The notes below the pieces were generated by a model. That model worked only from the letters and a program-made list of their open reading frames with translations, made no database searches and was not told where the DNA came from. A program made the translations under genes and the position numbers. A stretch of 64,000 nucleotides of DNA from Methanolobus profundi (lineage in GTDB: Archaea > Halobacteriota > Methanosarcinia > Methanosarcinales > Methanosarcinaceae), in contig NZ_FOUJ01000008.1 of NCBI RefSeq assembly GCF_900114835.1, positions 1 to 64,000 on the forward strand, written 5' to 3'. Of the stretch, positions 47,028-54,943 are shown piece after piece; the first letter of the stretch is position 1; each line of letters starts with the position of its first letter.

Positions 47028-47044
47028 TTTACACTTACTGTATA
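47028..47044. promoter_or_regulatory. BlaI-type operator 4 (degenerate)
   Basis: TTTAC-N7-GTATA, one mismatch from the consensus. The centre is 25 bp from operator 3 and about 55 bp ahead of the ABC permease start. Confidence 0.5.
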
Positions 47045-47099
47045 GTGGTATGATAAGTTATTAGAAGAAGAAACAGAGGACAAGGACAGGGGAAAAAGG

Positions 47100-48275
47100 A
47101 TGCATTTACACTCTTTTGTATTGAAGGACCTTTTCAGAAGAAAAACAAAACTGATGGTGGCGGTGTTGGGTGTTGTAGTTGCTGCGGCTGCAATTGTCGC
47201 TGTCATTACCACATTCTCAGTGGCAGAGGAAAGTTTCCACGAGGCAACCAACAAGTTTGGTGCCAATGTAGTGGTCAGACCTGCCATCGAGTCAATTCCA
47301 CTCGTTGATGGATATTCAACCATGGGCTCACTCTATGCCGGGAACAATTACATAGATGAATCCGATATTCAGAAGATCTACACGATCAGGGACAATGCCA
47401 GTCTTTCAGTTGTAGCACCACGGCTGTACGGCATTGCAGAACTCGAAGGTTCTTCTGTTGTTGTTATGGGTATTGATCCGGAGCAGGAAAGAAACCTCAA
47501 ACCATGGTGGATGGTCAGGGGACACTGGCTCACAGACGAGGATACTGAAGTACCAGAGGCATTGCTGGGTTCGGATATTGCTGTACCTCTGGGTCTGACG
47601 GAAGGTTCAATGATCTCACTTTCCAGGGAAAATATCTCGATCGATGTTCGGGTTGCAGGTGTGATAGAAAGCACAGGTGATAACGAGGACGGATACGTGA
47701 TACTTCCGCTTGCCACCTCCCAGTACCTGCTCTCACAGGAAGGAAAGGTCAGCAGTCTGGAAGTGAGGGCATTATGTAACGCCTGTCCTGTGGAAGAGAT
47801 GAGCCAGCAGATAGAAGGCGTTCTTCCGGGTATAGAGGCAAGGGCCATGAGCCAGATAGTCCAGAACGAGATGGCGATAGTAGATCACACAAGATCCTCA
47901 GCCATGGCAGTTTCTATTATCACCCTGCTTGTAAGCACCCTGACAGTCGCTTCCACAATGCTTGCTTCCATCAATGAGAAAATGAAAGAGATAGGTATCA
48001 TGCGTGCCATCGGCGCCAGTGATATTCAGATAGTTTCCATGCTCTTCTTTGAAGGTGCACTTATCGGAGCTGTTGGAGGTTTCATTGGTTTCTTTGTCGG
48101 TACACTGGCATCGTTCATTGCAGCCCCTATGCTGGTCTCGGAAACTCCTGATCCAATGTGGAATATACTGCTACCTGTTGTAGGTGTCTGTATATTCACA
48201 GGAATGCTTGCCTCCCTTGTTCCCGCAAAAAGGGCTCTGGGTATCGATCCAGCAGAGGTGTTGAGAAGTGTCTGA
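47100..48275 (+). CDS. MacB/FtsX-type ABC transporter permease
   Basis: 391-aa permease. A membrane helix (about 17-40) is followed by an extracellular MacB-like domain (about 41-265), then three helices in the C-terminal third (SIITLLVSTLTVASTMLASINEKMKEIGIMRAIGAS is the FtsX signature). The periplasm-side loop includes CNACP. It is the first gene of a permease-ATPase-DUF2318 operon. Its position matches the permeases of the Campylobacter P19-type iron-uptake clusters, but only one permease is present. Confidence 0.85.
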   Translation: MHLHSFVLKDLFRRKTKLMVAVLGVVVAAAAIVAVITTFSVAEESFHEATNKFGANVVVRPAIESIPLVDGYSTMGSLYAGNNYIDESDIQKIYTIRDNASLSVVAPRLYGIAELEGSSVVVMGIDPEQERNLKPWWMVRGHWLTDEDTEVPEALLGSDIAVPLGLTEGSMISLSRENISIDVRVAGVIESTGDNEDGYVILPLATSQYLLSQEGKVSSLEVRALCNACPVEEMSQQIEGVLPGIEARAMSQIVQNEMAIVDHTRSSAMAVSIITLLVSTLTVASTMLASINEKMKEIGIMRAIGASDIQIVSMLFFEGALIGAVGGFIGFFVGTLASFIAAPMLVSETPDPMWNILLPVVGVCIFTGMLASLVPAKRALGIDPAEVLRSV

Positions 48276-48969
48276 TGAGAATAATGTTATTGGTCAGGTT
48301 CATGAGCAGGATATGATCCGGGTCACGGATGTGACAAAGAACTATAGTCTCGGCTCCGGTGAAGTAGAGGTCTTGCACGGTATCAACATGTCCGTCAAAA
48401 AAGGCGAGTTCGTTTCCATTATGGGTCAATCCGGTTCAGGGAAGACCACTTTGATGAATCTTATCGGAATGCTGGACAGTCCTACAGACGGAAGTATCAG
48501 TATAAATGGCACTGAGATCACAGGTCGTTCTCAGAAAGAGCTTGTTCAGATGAGGCGAAAGACTGCAGGCTTTATTTTCCAGCAGTTCCACCTCATCCCT
48601 TCACTGACCGCTTACGAGAACGTTGCTCTGCCACTGGTATTTGCCGGTGAGAAAGATGAAGGTGCTGTGGCAAAGGCAATGGAGAAAGTAGGTCTTCATC
48701 ACAGGATGCATCACAGACCATCAGAAATGAGTGGAGGAGAACAGCAGCGTGTGGCTATTGCAAGAGCTGTTGTCATGCAGCCACAGATACTGCTTGCTGA
48801 TGAACCTACAGGTGCTCTGGATGCGGTTACTGGTGCTAAGATCATGTCCCTGCTCAAGTCGCTGGCCGGTGAGATGACGGTGATCATGGTGACGCATAAC
48901 AGGGAACTTGCAGATCATTCTGATAGAATTATTGAATTACAGGACGGCTACGTAAAGATATCAATTTAA
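48268..48969 (+). CDS. ABC transporter ATPase (MacB/LolD type)
   Basis: 233-aa ATPase. Walker A GQSGSGKTT, Q-loop FQQFHLIP, signature MSGGEQQR, Walker B ILLADEPTGALD and H-loop THN are all intact. GTG 48268 overlaps the permease stop by eight bases. It powers the preceding permease. Confidence 0.93.
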   Translation: MSDENNVIGQVHEQDMIRVTDVTKNYSLGSGEVEVLHGINMSVKKGEFVSIMGQSGSGKTTLMNLIGMLDSPTDGSISINGTEITGRSQKELVQMRRKTAGFIFQQFHLIPSLTAYENVALPLVFAGEKDEGAVAKAMEKVGLHHRMHHRPSEMSGGEQQRVAIARAVVMQPQILLADEPTGALDAVTGAKIMSLLKSLAGEMTVIMVTHNRELADHSDRIIELQDGYVKISI

Positions 48970-48992
48970 AAAAGAATATAGGGAGCAATAAT

Positions 48993-49487
48993 ATGAATCG
49001 AAAAATGGTATTTGTGTCTTTGTTGGCAATTCTAGTTTCCCTTTCAGCTCTGGGATGTATAGGTTCCAACGATCCTGCATCCGCAGGTTCGTCTGAACCA
49101 GTGAAAGGAACATGGATCGAATCTAAGGTGAGCGGGGATACGGTGTCCATACCGGTCAGCTCGGTGGAGCTATACACTAATGTCCATTCAAAAGTGAACA
49201 CGGAAATTGGTGAGGTTGCTATTATGGCCTACATGCTGGATGATGAGGTGGTCGTCAGGTCCAATGTATGTCCTCCATGTGGTTCTATAGGATTCACACT
49301 TAAGGATGAGGTTTTGATATGTGATGCATGTGCCACGGTATTTGATGCAGCTACAGGCGACGGGATAATGGGAGGCTGTGTGGCCTATCCAAAGGAGAAT
49401 ATCCCATACACGATATCGGACGGAAATATCGTCATGAAGCTGGATGATGTTGTGACAGCTCACAGGGATACAGTAAAAGTGAACTGA
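48993..49487 (+). CDS. DUF2318-like Cys-rich lipoprotein
   Basis: 164-aa exported protein: lipobox SALGC (about 18-22), then a DUF2318-like core with VCPPCGSIGF, LICDACATVFD and GGCVAYPKENIPY. Its two CxxC pairs and following Cys resemble DUF2318 proteins that accompany Ftr1/P19-type transporters and are thought to bind metal or Fe-S. It is the last gene of the ABC operon and presumably acts on the outer face of the membrane with the transporter. Confidence 0.75.
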   Translation: MNRKMVFVSLLAILVSLSALGCIGSNDPASAGSSEPVKGTWIESKVSGDTVSIPVSSVELYTNVHSKVNTEIGEVAIMAYMLDDEVVVRSNVCPPCGSIGFTLKDEVLICDACATVFDAATGDGIMGGCVAYPKENIPYTISDGNIVMKLDDVVTAHRDTVKVN

Positions 49488-49513
49488 ACATCTCTTTGAT
49501 CTTACTTTCGAAG

Positions 49514-49547
49514 GAATAAGGCTTCGTTGCCTTATTCTCTATTTTTT
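49514..49547 (+). terminator. Terminator of the ABC operon
   Basis: A 9-bp stem GAATAAGGC (49514-49522) / GCCTTATTC (49529-49537) with loop TTCGTT is followed by TCTATTTTTT. It lies 27 bases past the DUF2318 stop. Confidence 0.75.
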
Positions 49548-49586
49548 ACGGACACTTTTCTGAATACCACTCTGAAGAGTTGTCAC

Positions 49587-50249
49587 TTACCTGAATATCG
49601 ACCTCAGGATGGGAAGCATGAACAGTCCATAGGCTACATACTGGATAAACAATGCTGCAAAGGCAAGTGAGTATCGTCTAATTATGCTCGTGCTCACACC
49701 TGAGAATCTCTTCTCATTGAGCATATGTGCCAGCATGGGGAAGATGCCATAAACGAACATGACAATGATCGCATACAGTAATCCAAACACGGTCTCAGTG
49801 AATATCCTCAGGAATACCTGCCCAGTTTCTTCTGCGAATATGCCGTAAATTCCTGTTATCAGAAAAACATCCCTGCCTGTGTATTTAAATCTCCTCAGGA
49901 CCAGGTACCATGCAGAGATCACAAAAAGATAGTACGCAAAACCAAATATAATATCATTTACTGGATCCGGGCTTAGAAGGATCCTCTGCTCAGCAGGTTT
50001 TGGAAGGTTATCTATAATTGCAAATACTTCGGTCAAAAGCCCAAACAGCACTCCCGCTCCAATAAAGGATGTCCTCAATGGATATTTTTCGAGAAGAGCA
50101 CTTAGTCTCTCTTTGAACAGATATGTGAATATCCACATTGGAAATATCAGGTTCATTGGTTCATTTAGTCCGTGTATTGTCAGAATGATGCCAAGGAATA
50201 TCAGTAGTGCCCTTTTCCAATCCATCTGGATTAGTATGAGGACTTTCAT
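49587..50249 (-). CDS. Multi-pass membrane protein of unknown function
   Basis: 220-aa protein with about six hydrophobic helices and no soluble domain. Polar residues inside or next to helices (ALLIFLGIILTIHGLNEPMN, FAEETGQVFLR) might form an active site, but I recognise no family; a resemblance to intramembrane protease folds is too weak to claim. Start candidates are ATG 50249 and ATG 50225; neither has a clear ribosome site. Confidence 0.55.
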   Translation of the reverse strand: MKVLILIQMDWKRALLIFLGIILTIHGLNEPMNLIFPMWIFTYLFKERLSALLEKYPLRTSFIGAGVLFGLLTEVFAIIDNLPKPAEQRILLSPDPVNDIIFGFAYYLFVISAWYLVLRRFKYTGRDVFLITGIYGIFAEETGQVFLRIFTETVFGLLYAIIVMFVYGIFPMLAHMLNEKRFSGVSTSIIRRYSLAFAALFIQYVAYGLFMLPILRSIFR

Positions 50250-50674
50250 TATATTTTAGTTTTTGACTCTGTAGAAATCCTGTTTGAATGGCTCATACGA
50301 TCCAGAATTATCTGTCATGGTTACAGACTATCAATTTCATGGGAACATAGACTTTTTAAATGTCGTATGAAGCAAAAGAGTTGTGGAATATATATTATTC
50401 GGCTTTTAGGATTGTGCCGGCTTCGCCGGACCCTTCGGGATGACCTAAGTTATTCATAACTTCCAGTTAGTCAAACTTATTGTCCATCACAACCTTGCGT
50501 TTCTGATAGTTCTGCAAAAATTATTGACAAACAAAGAACGCACGACCATCCGCCGCAGGCGGCACGTTCCTTCATTACTCTTCTAATGGCTACTGGATAT
50601 TTGTATCAAAAATCCAAAAATATTTATTCTATTCTTTTCAGTAGTATCCTTAATAATTTAAAAAACTGAGTGCC
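50250..50674. other. Intergenic region with GC-rich hairpins
   Basis: No protein gene. Two GC-rich hairpins stand out in AT-rich sequence: CCGGC-TTC-GCCGG (50417-50429) followed by CCC-TTC-GGG, and a two-part stem in which GAACG (50536-50540) pairs with CGTTC (50565-50569) around CCGCC-GCA-GGCGG (50550-50562). AT-rich sequence at 50620-50660 is the likely promoter of the next gene. The hairpins could belong to a small RNA or to a remnant of a dispersed repeat. Confidence 0.4.
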
Positions 50675-51142
50675 ATGGCAAAAGAGTTTGATTATTACAG
50701 GATTCGATCAATAGATTATACTTCTGATTTTGCATCCGGTGCAACGATAGTACCTTTGGTATCCTGTGCTTTCTTTTATTTTATTGGTTTTGAAACACAG
50801 TTTCTATCTTGGATTAAAATAGCAGTTTTTTCAAGTTTGGCAGGAATACTTTTTCTGGCTTGGAGGAGACATTTCTTCCATGAATTGTACGTGAAGGGTG
50901 TTGATGTTACAGGCCGTATTGATTCTGCTCAGGCATTCAAAAGAGGTGGATCAAGGGTGGAATACAAATATGAATATCAAGGTGAAAAGTACTGGAGAGG
51001 GAATACATTAACAGCCTCTTCCTTTCGTAAATATGGCTTTAGTGAAGGAGATGAAGTTGTGCTTCGGATTGATCCGAAAAATCCTAGAAGGGCTGTTATA
51101 AGGGATATATATTTTCTGCTCGACGTGAGAATAAATCAGTAG
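50675..51142 (+). CDS. DUF3592-like membrane protein
   Basis: 155-aa protein with two membrane helices (about 26-44 and 48-64) and a cytoplasmic or external beta domain (about 75-145: DVTGRIDSAQ, VEYKYEYQGEKYWRG, GDEVVLRIDPKNPRRAV) of the DUF3592 type. Function unknown. It is monocistronic with its own AT-rich promoter. Confidence 0.6.
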   Translation: MAKEFDYYRIRSIDYTSDFASGATIVPLVSCAFFYFIGFETQFLSWIKIAVFSSLAGILFLAWRRHFFHELYVKGVDVTGRIDSAQAFKRGGSRVEYKYEYQGEKYWRGNTLTASSFRKYGFSEGDEVVLRIDPKNPRRAVIRDIYFLLDVRINQ

Positions 51143-51212
51143 GATTTTTTGTAGGTATCGTACTCTGTGATACAAAAGAAGATTTATCACATTCCATATA
51201 TAACTGGCAACT

Positions 51213-52274
51213 ATGACCTCTCGTTTCCTGCTCTGCACACTCCTCATAACACTCCTCCTGACATCCGGCTGTCTGGAAAACGAAGCAGATACTCCTTATA
51301 ATATTGAAAACGATAATGTTTCCAAAATCACTGATTCCGATGTCCCTGATAATAATGATAAATCTGTTTCAGAAACAGACTACCGCCAGCAAATGCGTGA
51401 TTTTGTCATTGACATCAGCACCTACTCAAAACAAAAAGACCCTGACTTCATAATCATCCCTCAGAACGGTCAGGAACTATTGACATCCGGTGGAGAGCCG
51501 GATGACCTGATAGCACAGGATTACATTGAAGCCATAGACGGGGTCGGCAGGGAAGACCTGTTCTTTGGTTATGATGATGACAATGTGGCTACAGATGAAG
51601 AAGATACAGAATATATGACCTCATTGCTGGATATAGCAAAGGACAACGGTGTAGTAGTGATGGTAACTGATTACTGCTGGACCCGATCTTACGTAGATGC
51701 TTCCTATCAAAAGAATACAGACCGAGGTTACATTTCCTTTGCTGCTGACAGCAGGGACCTTGACACTATTCCTGACTATCCGGCAGAGCCATTCAATGTC
51801 AACGATGATGACATCTATGCTCTCGATGATGCGAGTAATTTCCTGTATATCATCAACCCTGAGGTATTTGACAGTAAGGCAGAGTTTCTGGAAAGCCTTC
51901 AGGAAACTGATTACGATGTGATCCTTGTCGATCTCTTCTATTATGATCTTCCTCTTACTTCTGATGATATTTCCTCTTTGAAAGTCAGATCCAATGGTGG
52001 TTCACGGTTGGTGATCGCTTACATGAGCATCGGTGAAAGTGAAAGCTATCGCTACTACTGGGATGATTCATGGCGTATAGGGTCACCTGAGTGGCTTGAT
52101 GCTGAGAATCCTGACTGGGAAGGGAACTACAAGGTACGCTATTGGGATGAGGAGTGGCAGTCTCTCATCTATGGAAATGAGGATGCATACCTGGATATGA
52201 TAATGGATGCAGGATTTGATGGTGTGTATCTTGATATTATAGATGCTTTCGAGTATTTTGAAGATGATCAGTGA
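51213..52274 (+). CDS. GH114/TM1410-like lipoprotein
   Basis: 353-aa exported lipoprotein (lipobox LLTSGC, about 15-20) with a TIM-barrel domain related to the TM1410/endo-alpha-1,4-polygalactosaminidase family. FVIDISTYSKQKDPDFIIIPQNGQELL, YDVILVDLFYY, VIAYMSIGESESYRYYW, WEGNYKVRYWDEEWQ and GFDGVYLDIIDAFEYF supply the conserved acidic residues. It may act on surface polysaccharide; the substrate is not established. An acidic, low-complexity linker follows the lipobox. Confidence 0.78.
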   Translation: MTSRFLLCTLLITLLLTSGCLENEADTPYNIENDNVSKITDSDVPDNNDKSVSETDYRQQMRDFVIDISTYSKQKDPDFIIIPQNGQELLTSGGEPDDLIAQDYIEAIDGVGREDLFFGYDDDNVATDEEDTEYMTSLLDIAKDNGVVVMVTDYCWTRSYVDASYQKNTDRGYISFAADSRDLDTIPDYPAEPFNVNDDDIYALDDASNFLYIINPEVFDSKAEFLESLQETDYDVILVDLFYYDLPLTSDDISSLKVRSNGGSRLVIAYMSIGESESYRYYWDDSWRIGSPEWLDAENPDWEGNYKVRYWDEEWQSLIYGNEDAYLDMIMDAGFDGVYLDIIDAFEYFEDDQ

Positions 52275-52383
52275 TCTGTCAGGATGGTCATTGCTTCAAG
52301 GTTATGCTGTCATGTGCATATGGTCACAAATAGATACCTATTAATATCATAATACCCGAGGAATCTCACAGAGAGGACTTTTT

Positions 52384-53217
52384 ATGCGGATCGGTATAAA
52401 AAAAGCAGTAGTAATTCTGGCAGTGCTCTTGCTCGCTATATCAGTGACAGGATGTACCTCAGAAGATGGTGGTAATGATAATGAAGGCAGCAGTTCTGCC
52501 GTAAGTGGTGGTGACCTTGGGGATGAGTATACCAACTCAATAGGTATTGAGTTCCAGCGTATCGAAGCTGGCAGTTTCGACATGGGTACATCAAAGTATG
52601 CTTACTCCCAGCCTGTACATGAGGTAAGGATCTCTGATGCATTCTACATCGGTACATATGAGGTAACACAGGCACAGTGGGAAGAGGTAATGGGCAGTGA
52701 TCCATCTGAGTTCCAGGGCGATGATTATCCTGTGGAAAGTGTCTCATGGGATGATATTCAGGAATTCATAGACAAGCTCAATGAGATTGAAGAAACTACA
52801 AAATACAGACTTCCAACCGAGGCTGAGTGGGAATATGCTGCAGCAGCCGGAACAAACACACTCTACTCATTTGGCGAAATAGATGAGGATGAAGGCCCGT
52901 TCCTTAAGGACTATGCATGGTATCAGGAGAACTCATATGAGAGAACCCACAGTGTAGGCGAGAAACTTCCAAACCAGTGGGGACTCTATGATGTGCACGG
53001 TAATGTGGCAGAACTTGTACAGGACAGCTGGGTAGATAACTACGGCAGTGCAAGTGAGGATGGCAGTGCAATGGACAAAGGAGAAGGTTCCCTGAGAGTT
53101 GCCAGAGGTGGCAGTTACTCAAGTAAAGAAAATGCACTCTACACTGCATACAGAAGAAAGCAGGACCCACGCGATGGTGACTCTGCGATCGGCTTCCGTC
53201 TTGTGATGGATGCCTGA
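52384..53217 (+). CDS. Sulfatase-modifying-factor-like (FGE-fold) lipoprotein
   Basis: 277-aa lipoprotein (lipobox SVTGC, about 20-24) with an FGE/SUMF1 fold: FQRIEAGSFDMG, YEVTQAQWEEVMG, PVESVSWDDIQEFIDKL, RLPTEAEWEYAAAAG, GLYDVHGNVAELVQDSW, RVARGGSYSS and GFRLVM. The two catalytic Cys of formylglycine-generating enzymes are absent: the matching stretch after GGSY reads SSKENAL. It is therefore unlikely to convert Cys to formylglycine and may be a binding protein. It is monocistronic; a T-rich stretch (53220-53241) follows. Confidence 0.8.
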   Translation: MRIGIKKAVVILAVLLLAISVTGCTSEDGGNDNEGSSSAVSGGDLGDEYTNSIGIEFQRIEAGSFDMGTSKYAYSQPVHEVRISDAFYIGTYEVTQAQWEEVMGSDPSEFQGDDYPVESVSWDDIQEFIDKLNEIEETTKYRLPTEAEWEYAAAAGTNTLYSFGEIDEDEGPFLKDYAWYQENSYERTHSVGEKLPNQWGLYDVHGNVAELVQDSWVDNYGSASEDGSAMDKGEGSLRVARGGSYSSKENALYTAYRRKQDPRDGDSAIGFRLVMDA

Positions 53218-53219
53218 TA

Positions 53220-53260
53220 TTCTTTTTTTCTTTTCTTTTTTCATAAAGTCCCACTTTATG
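53220..53260 (+). terminator. T-rich terminator and small hairpin
   Basis: A T-rich run (53220-53241) directly after the FGE-like stop is a typical archaeal terminator. It is followed by CATAAAGT-CCC-ACTTTATG (53242-53260), a perfect 8-bp stem just ahead of the promoter of the next operon. Confidence 0.65.
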
Positions 53261-53313
53261 TGGAAATGAATAGACAGGTTATATATTCAGTAAGTTTCTA
53301 TTTCTGTTATAAA

Positions 53314-54339
53314 ATGATAGAGAAGGAAAAGATCGTTGATAATATAAGTTCCATTTTCAACAGGTACTCAGGTAAAGAGGAGATGGAACACGAGATCAAT
53401 AAGTTACGTTCACATATAGTTGAGCTTGAGCTTGATGTTCGGACTGCCAATATAAGGTATGAGAAGAGCACAGAGTCTGAAAAGAAGGCAGTTGCAGCCA
53501 AACAGGAAGCAGAAGAGTCTCTGAAGGCTGCAGAGGTCAGGCTCCTGACCCTTGAGCATGAACTTGAGAAGCAAAGGGAGGATGCTCCGGGAGAACTGTC
53601 ATTCAACCGCGTTGATCATTTCAGCAGGCAAAGGACAATAGAGTTCCTGCATGCTCTGTCATCTTTCAAACAGTCGTCCGGTCCATTGATAACAGTCCAT
53701 GTTGCTGCGGGTGAATCACTTGACGGTATAAAGGACAGCGAGTCTCTTAAAGAGCAGATAGATGTGGGGACAATTGCACTCATCGATAAAGTTGTCTCAG
53801 CAACAGGCTACGTATTGTTCTACTCTCCAGATCATATTGTGAATGAGATGATAGTTCCTCCTTTGCCGGTGACGATATCCGGCTGGAGTACAGGTGAAAC
53901 ATTTGATACCGTCCCTCTTATTTCCCTGCTGGAAAAAGAACTTGGTCTATGTGTACTTGTGGCACATGCCGGTGAATCCTTTGTAGGATATTCCCTTGGT
54001 CCGGAAGAATTCGATTCATTCCAGGTGATAAGAAGTAGTGTAAAGGCCAAGCATGCAAAGGGTGGTTTCAGCCAGAGAAGGTTCGAACGCCTGAGAGATG
54101 AGGATATCGCTCATCATATAGACAAGGTAAAATTAGCTCTTAAGGACATGCTGCAGGAGTTCGCAGGTAGCATCGATCATCTTATCATAGCAGGCGATCC
54201 GCAGCTGGCAAGAGAGATCACAACTGATGTTCCTCTGGACATCGATCAGATATTCTCATCAACCGATGTTCGTATAGAGAAACATAATATCTCTGATATT
54301 CTCAAACAGTTATTGGCATGTCGCAGGTACAGGTTGTAA
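53314..54339 (+). CDS. Archaeal Vms1/eRF1-like protein
   Basis: 341-aa cytoplasmic protein. A coiled coil (about 25-90) is followed by a VLRF1/eRF1-like domain (about 100-235) that contains KGGFSQRRFERLRDEDIAHHI. This equals the GGQ-like loop of Vms1/ANKZF1 peptidyl-tRNA hydrolases, which release peptides from stalled large subunits. A Rossmann-like C-terminal part follows (HLIIAGDPQLAREITTDV). ATG 53314 is about 30 bases after TTATATATT (53279-53287), so the message is probably leaderless; an upstream in-frame ATG (53260) would precede the promoter. It is first in an operon with an unknown protein and RlmE, pointing to ribosome rescue or maintenance. Confidence 0.78.
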   Translation: MIEKEKIVDNISSIFNRYSGKEEMEHEINKLRSHIVELELDVRTANIRYEKSTESEKKAVAAKQEAEESLKAAEVRLLTLEHELEKQREDAPGELSFNRVDHFSRQRTIEFLHALSSFKQSSGPLITVHVAAGESLDGIKDSESLKEQIDVGTIALIDKVVSATGYVLFYSPDHIVNEMIVPPLPVTISGWSTGETFDTVPLISLLEKELGLCVLVAHAGESFVGYSLGPEEFDSFQVIRSSVKAKHAKGGFSQRRFERLRDEDIAHHIDKVKLALKDMLQEFAGSIDHLIIAGDPQLAREITTDVPLDIDQIFSSTDVRIEKHNISDILKQLLACRRYRL

Positions 54340-54351
54340 AAAGGTGGTTGT

Positions 54352-54918
54352 ATGGTGAGCAAAGAAGAGATATGCGGTGTCATCGATGCCATTGGTGCTC
54401 TGACACAGGACGAGATAAGTTCGGTCATCAAAGAGCTGTCCTTGCTGAGGGGTGATACTCCTTTGAGCATTCCTGAGGTAAAAAGTATCTGTGAAGAGGC
54501 TGAGAAAGAGCACCTTATAGTTTCTGTTTCCTGGGAAGAGGTGGAAGGGGTGAAGGAAACCGAGGACCTCTACTACATATCCGGTCCTAATGCATTTCCT
54601 GAAGTGCCTTTTGAACTGAGCGAGGTCATTGACATTCTGGTACTCTCAAAGAGGGGGGTCGATCTCAGTAAAGTGGCATTACGTCTTAACAGGAATCTCC
54701 ACAAAAGGATAAACAACCTTGAGAACAAGATCGACTCAGTCTGCAAAGGTAAGGTCCATCCTCACGACCTGGAGAATCTTGAGCATAGGTATAGTGATAT
54801 CTTAAATCAGTATTATGATTATAACTTCTGGCTTTCTGAAGATATGTCGGAGCTTGAGGGTGAAATTGGTGAGCTCAGCAACCGGATCGAGGCTCTCAGG
54901 TCGGCACAAGGTATTTGA
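54352..54918 (+). CDS. Conserved protein of unknown function in the Vms1-rlmE operon
   Basis: 188-aa soluble, acidic protein. The N-terminal half alternates short helices and strands (EEICGVIDAIGALTQDEISSVIKEL, then IPEVKSICEEAEKEHLIVSV) and could be two small winged helices. The C-terminal third is helical with heptad character (HRYSDILNQYYDYNFWLSEDMSELEG). I recognise no family. It is 13 bases after the Vms1-like gene, with GTTGTATGG-type spacing and an AAAGGTGG site, and 26 bases before rlmE. By context it may help the Vms1-like protein or ribosome assembly. Confidence 0.65.
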   Translation: MVSKEEICGVIDAIGALTQDEISSVIKELSLLRGDTPLSIPEVKSICEEAEKEHLIVSVSWEEVEGVKETEDLYYISGPNAFPEVPFELSEVIDILVLSKRGVDLSKVALRLNRNLHKRINNLENKIDSVCKGKVHPHDLENLEHRYSDILNQYYDYNFWLSEDMSELEGEIGELSNRIEALRSAQGI

Positions 54919-54943
54919 CCTTTAGGTAGTATCAGGAATCAAT

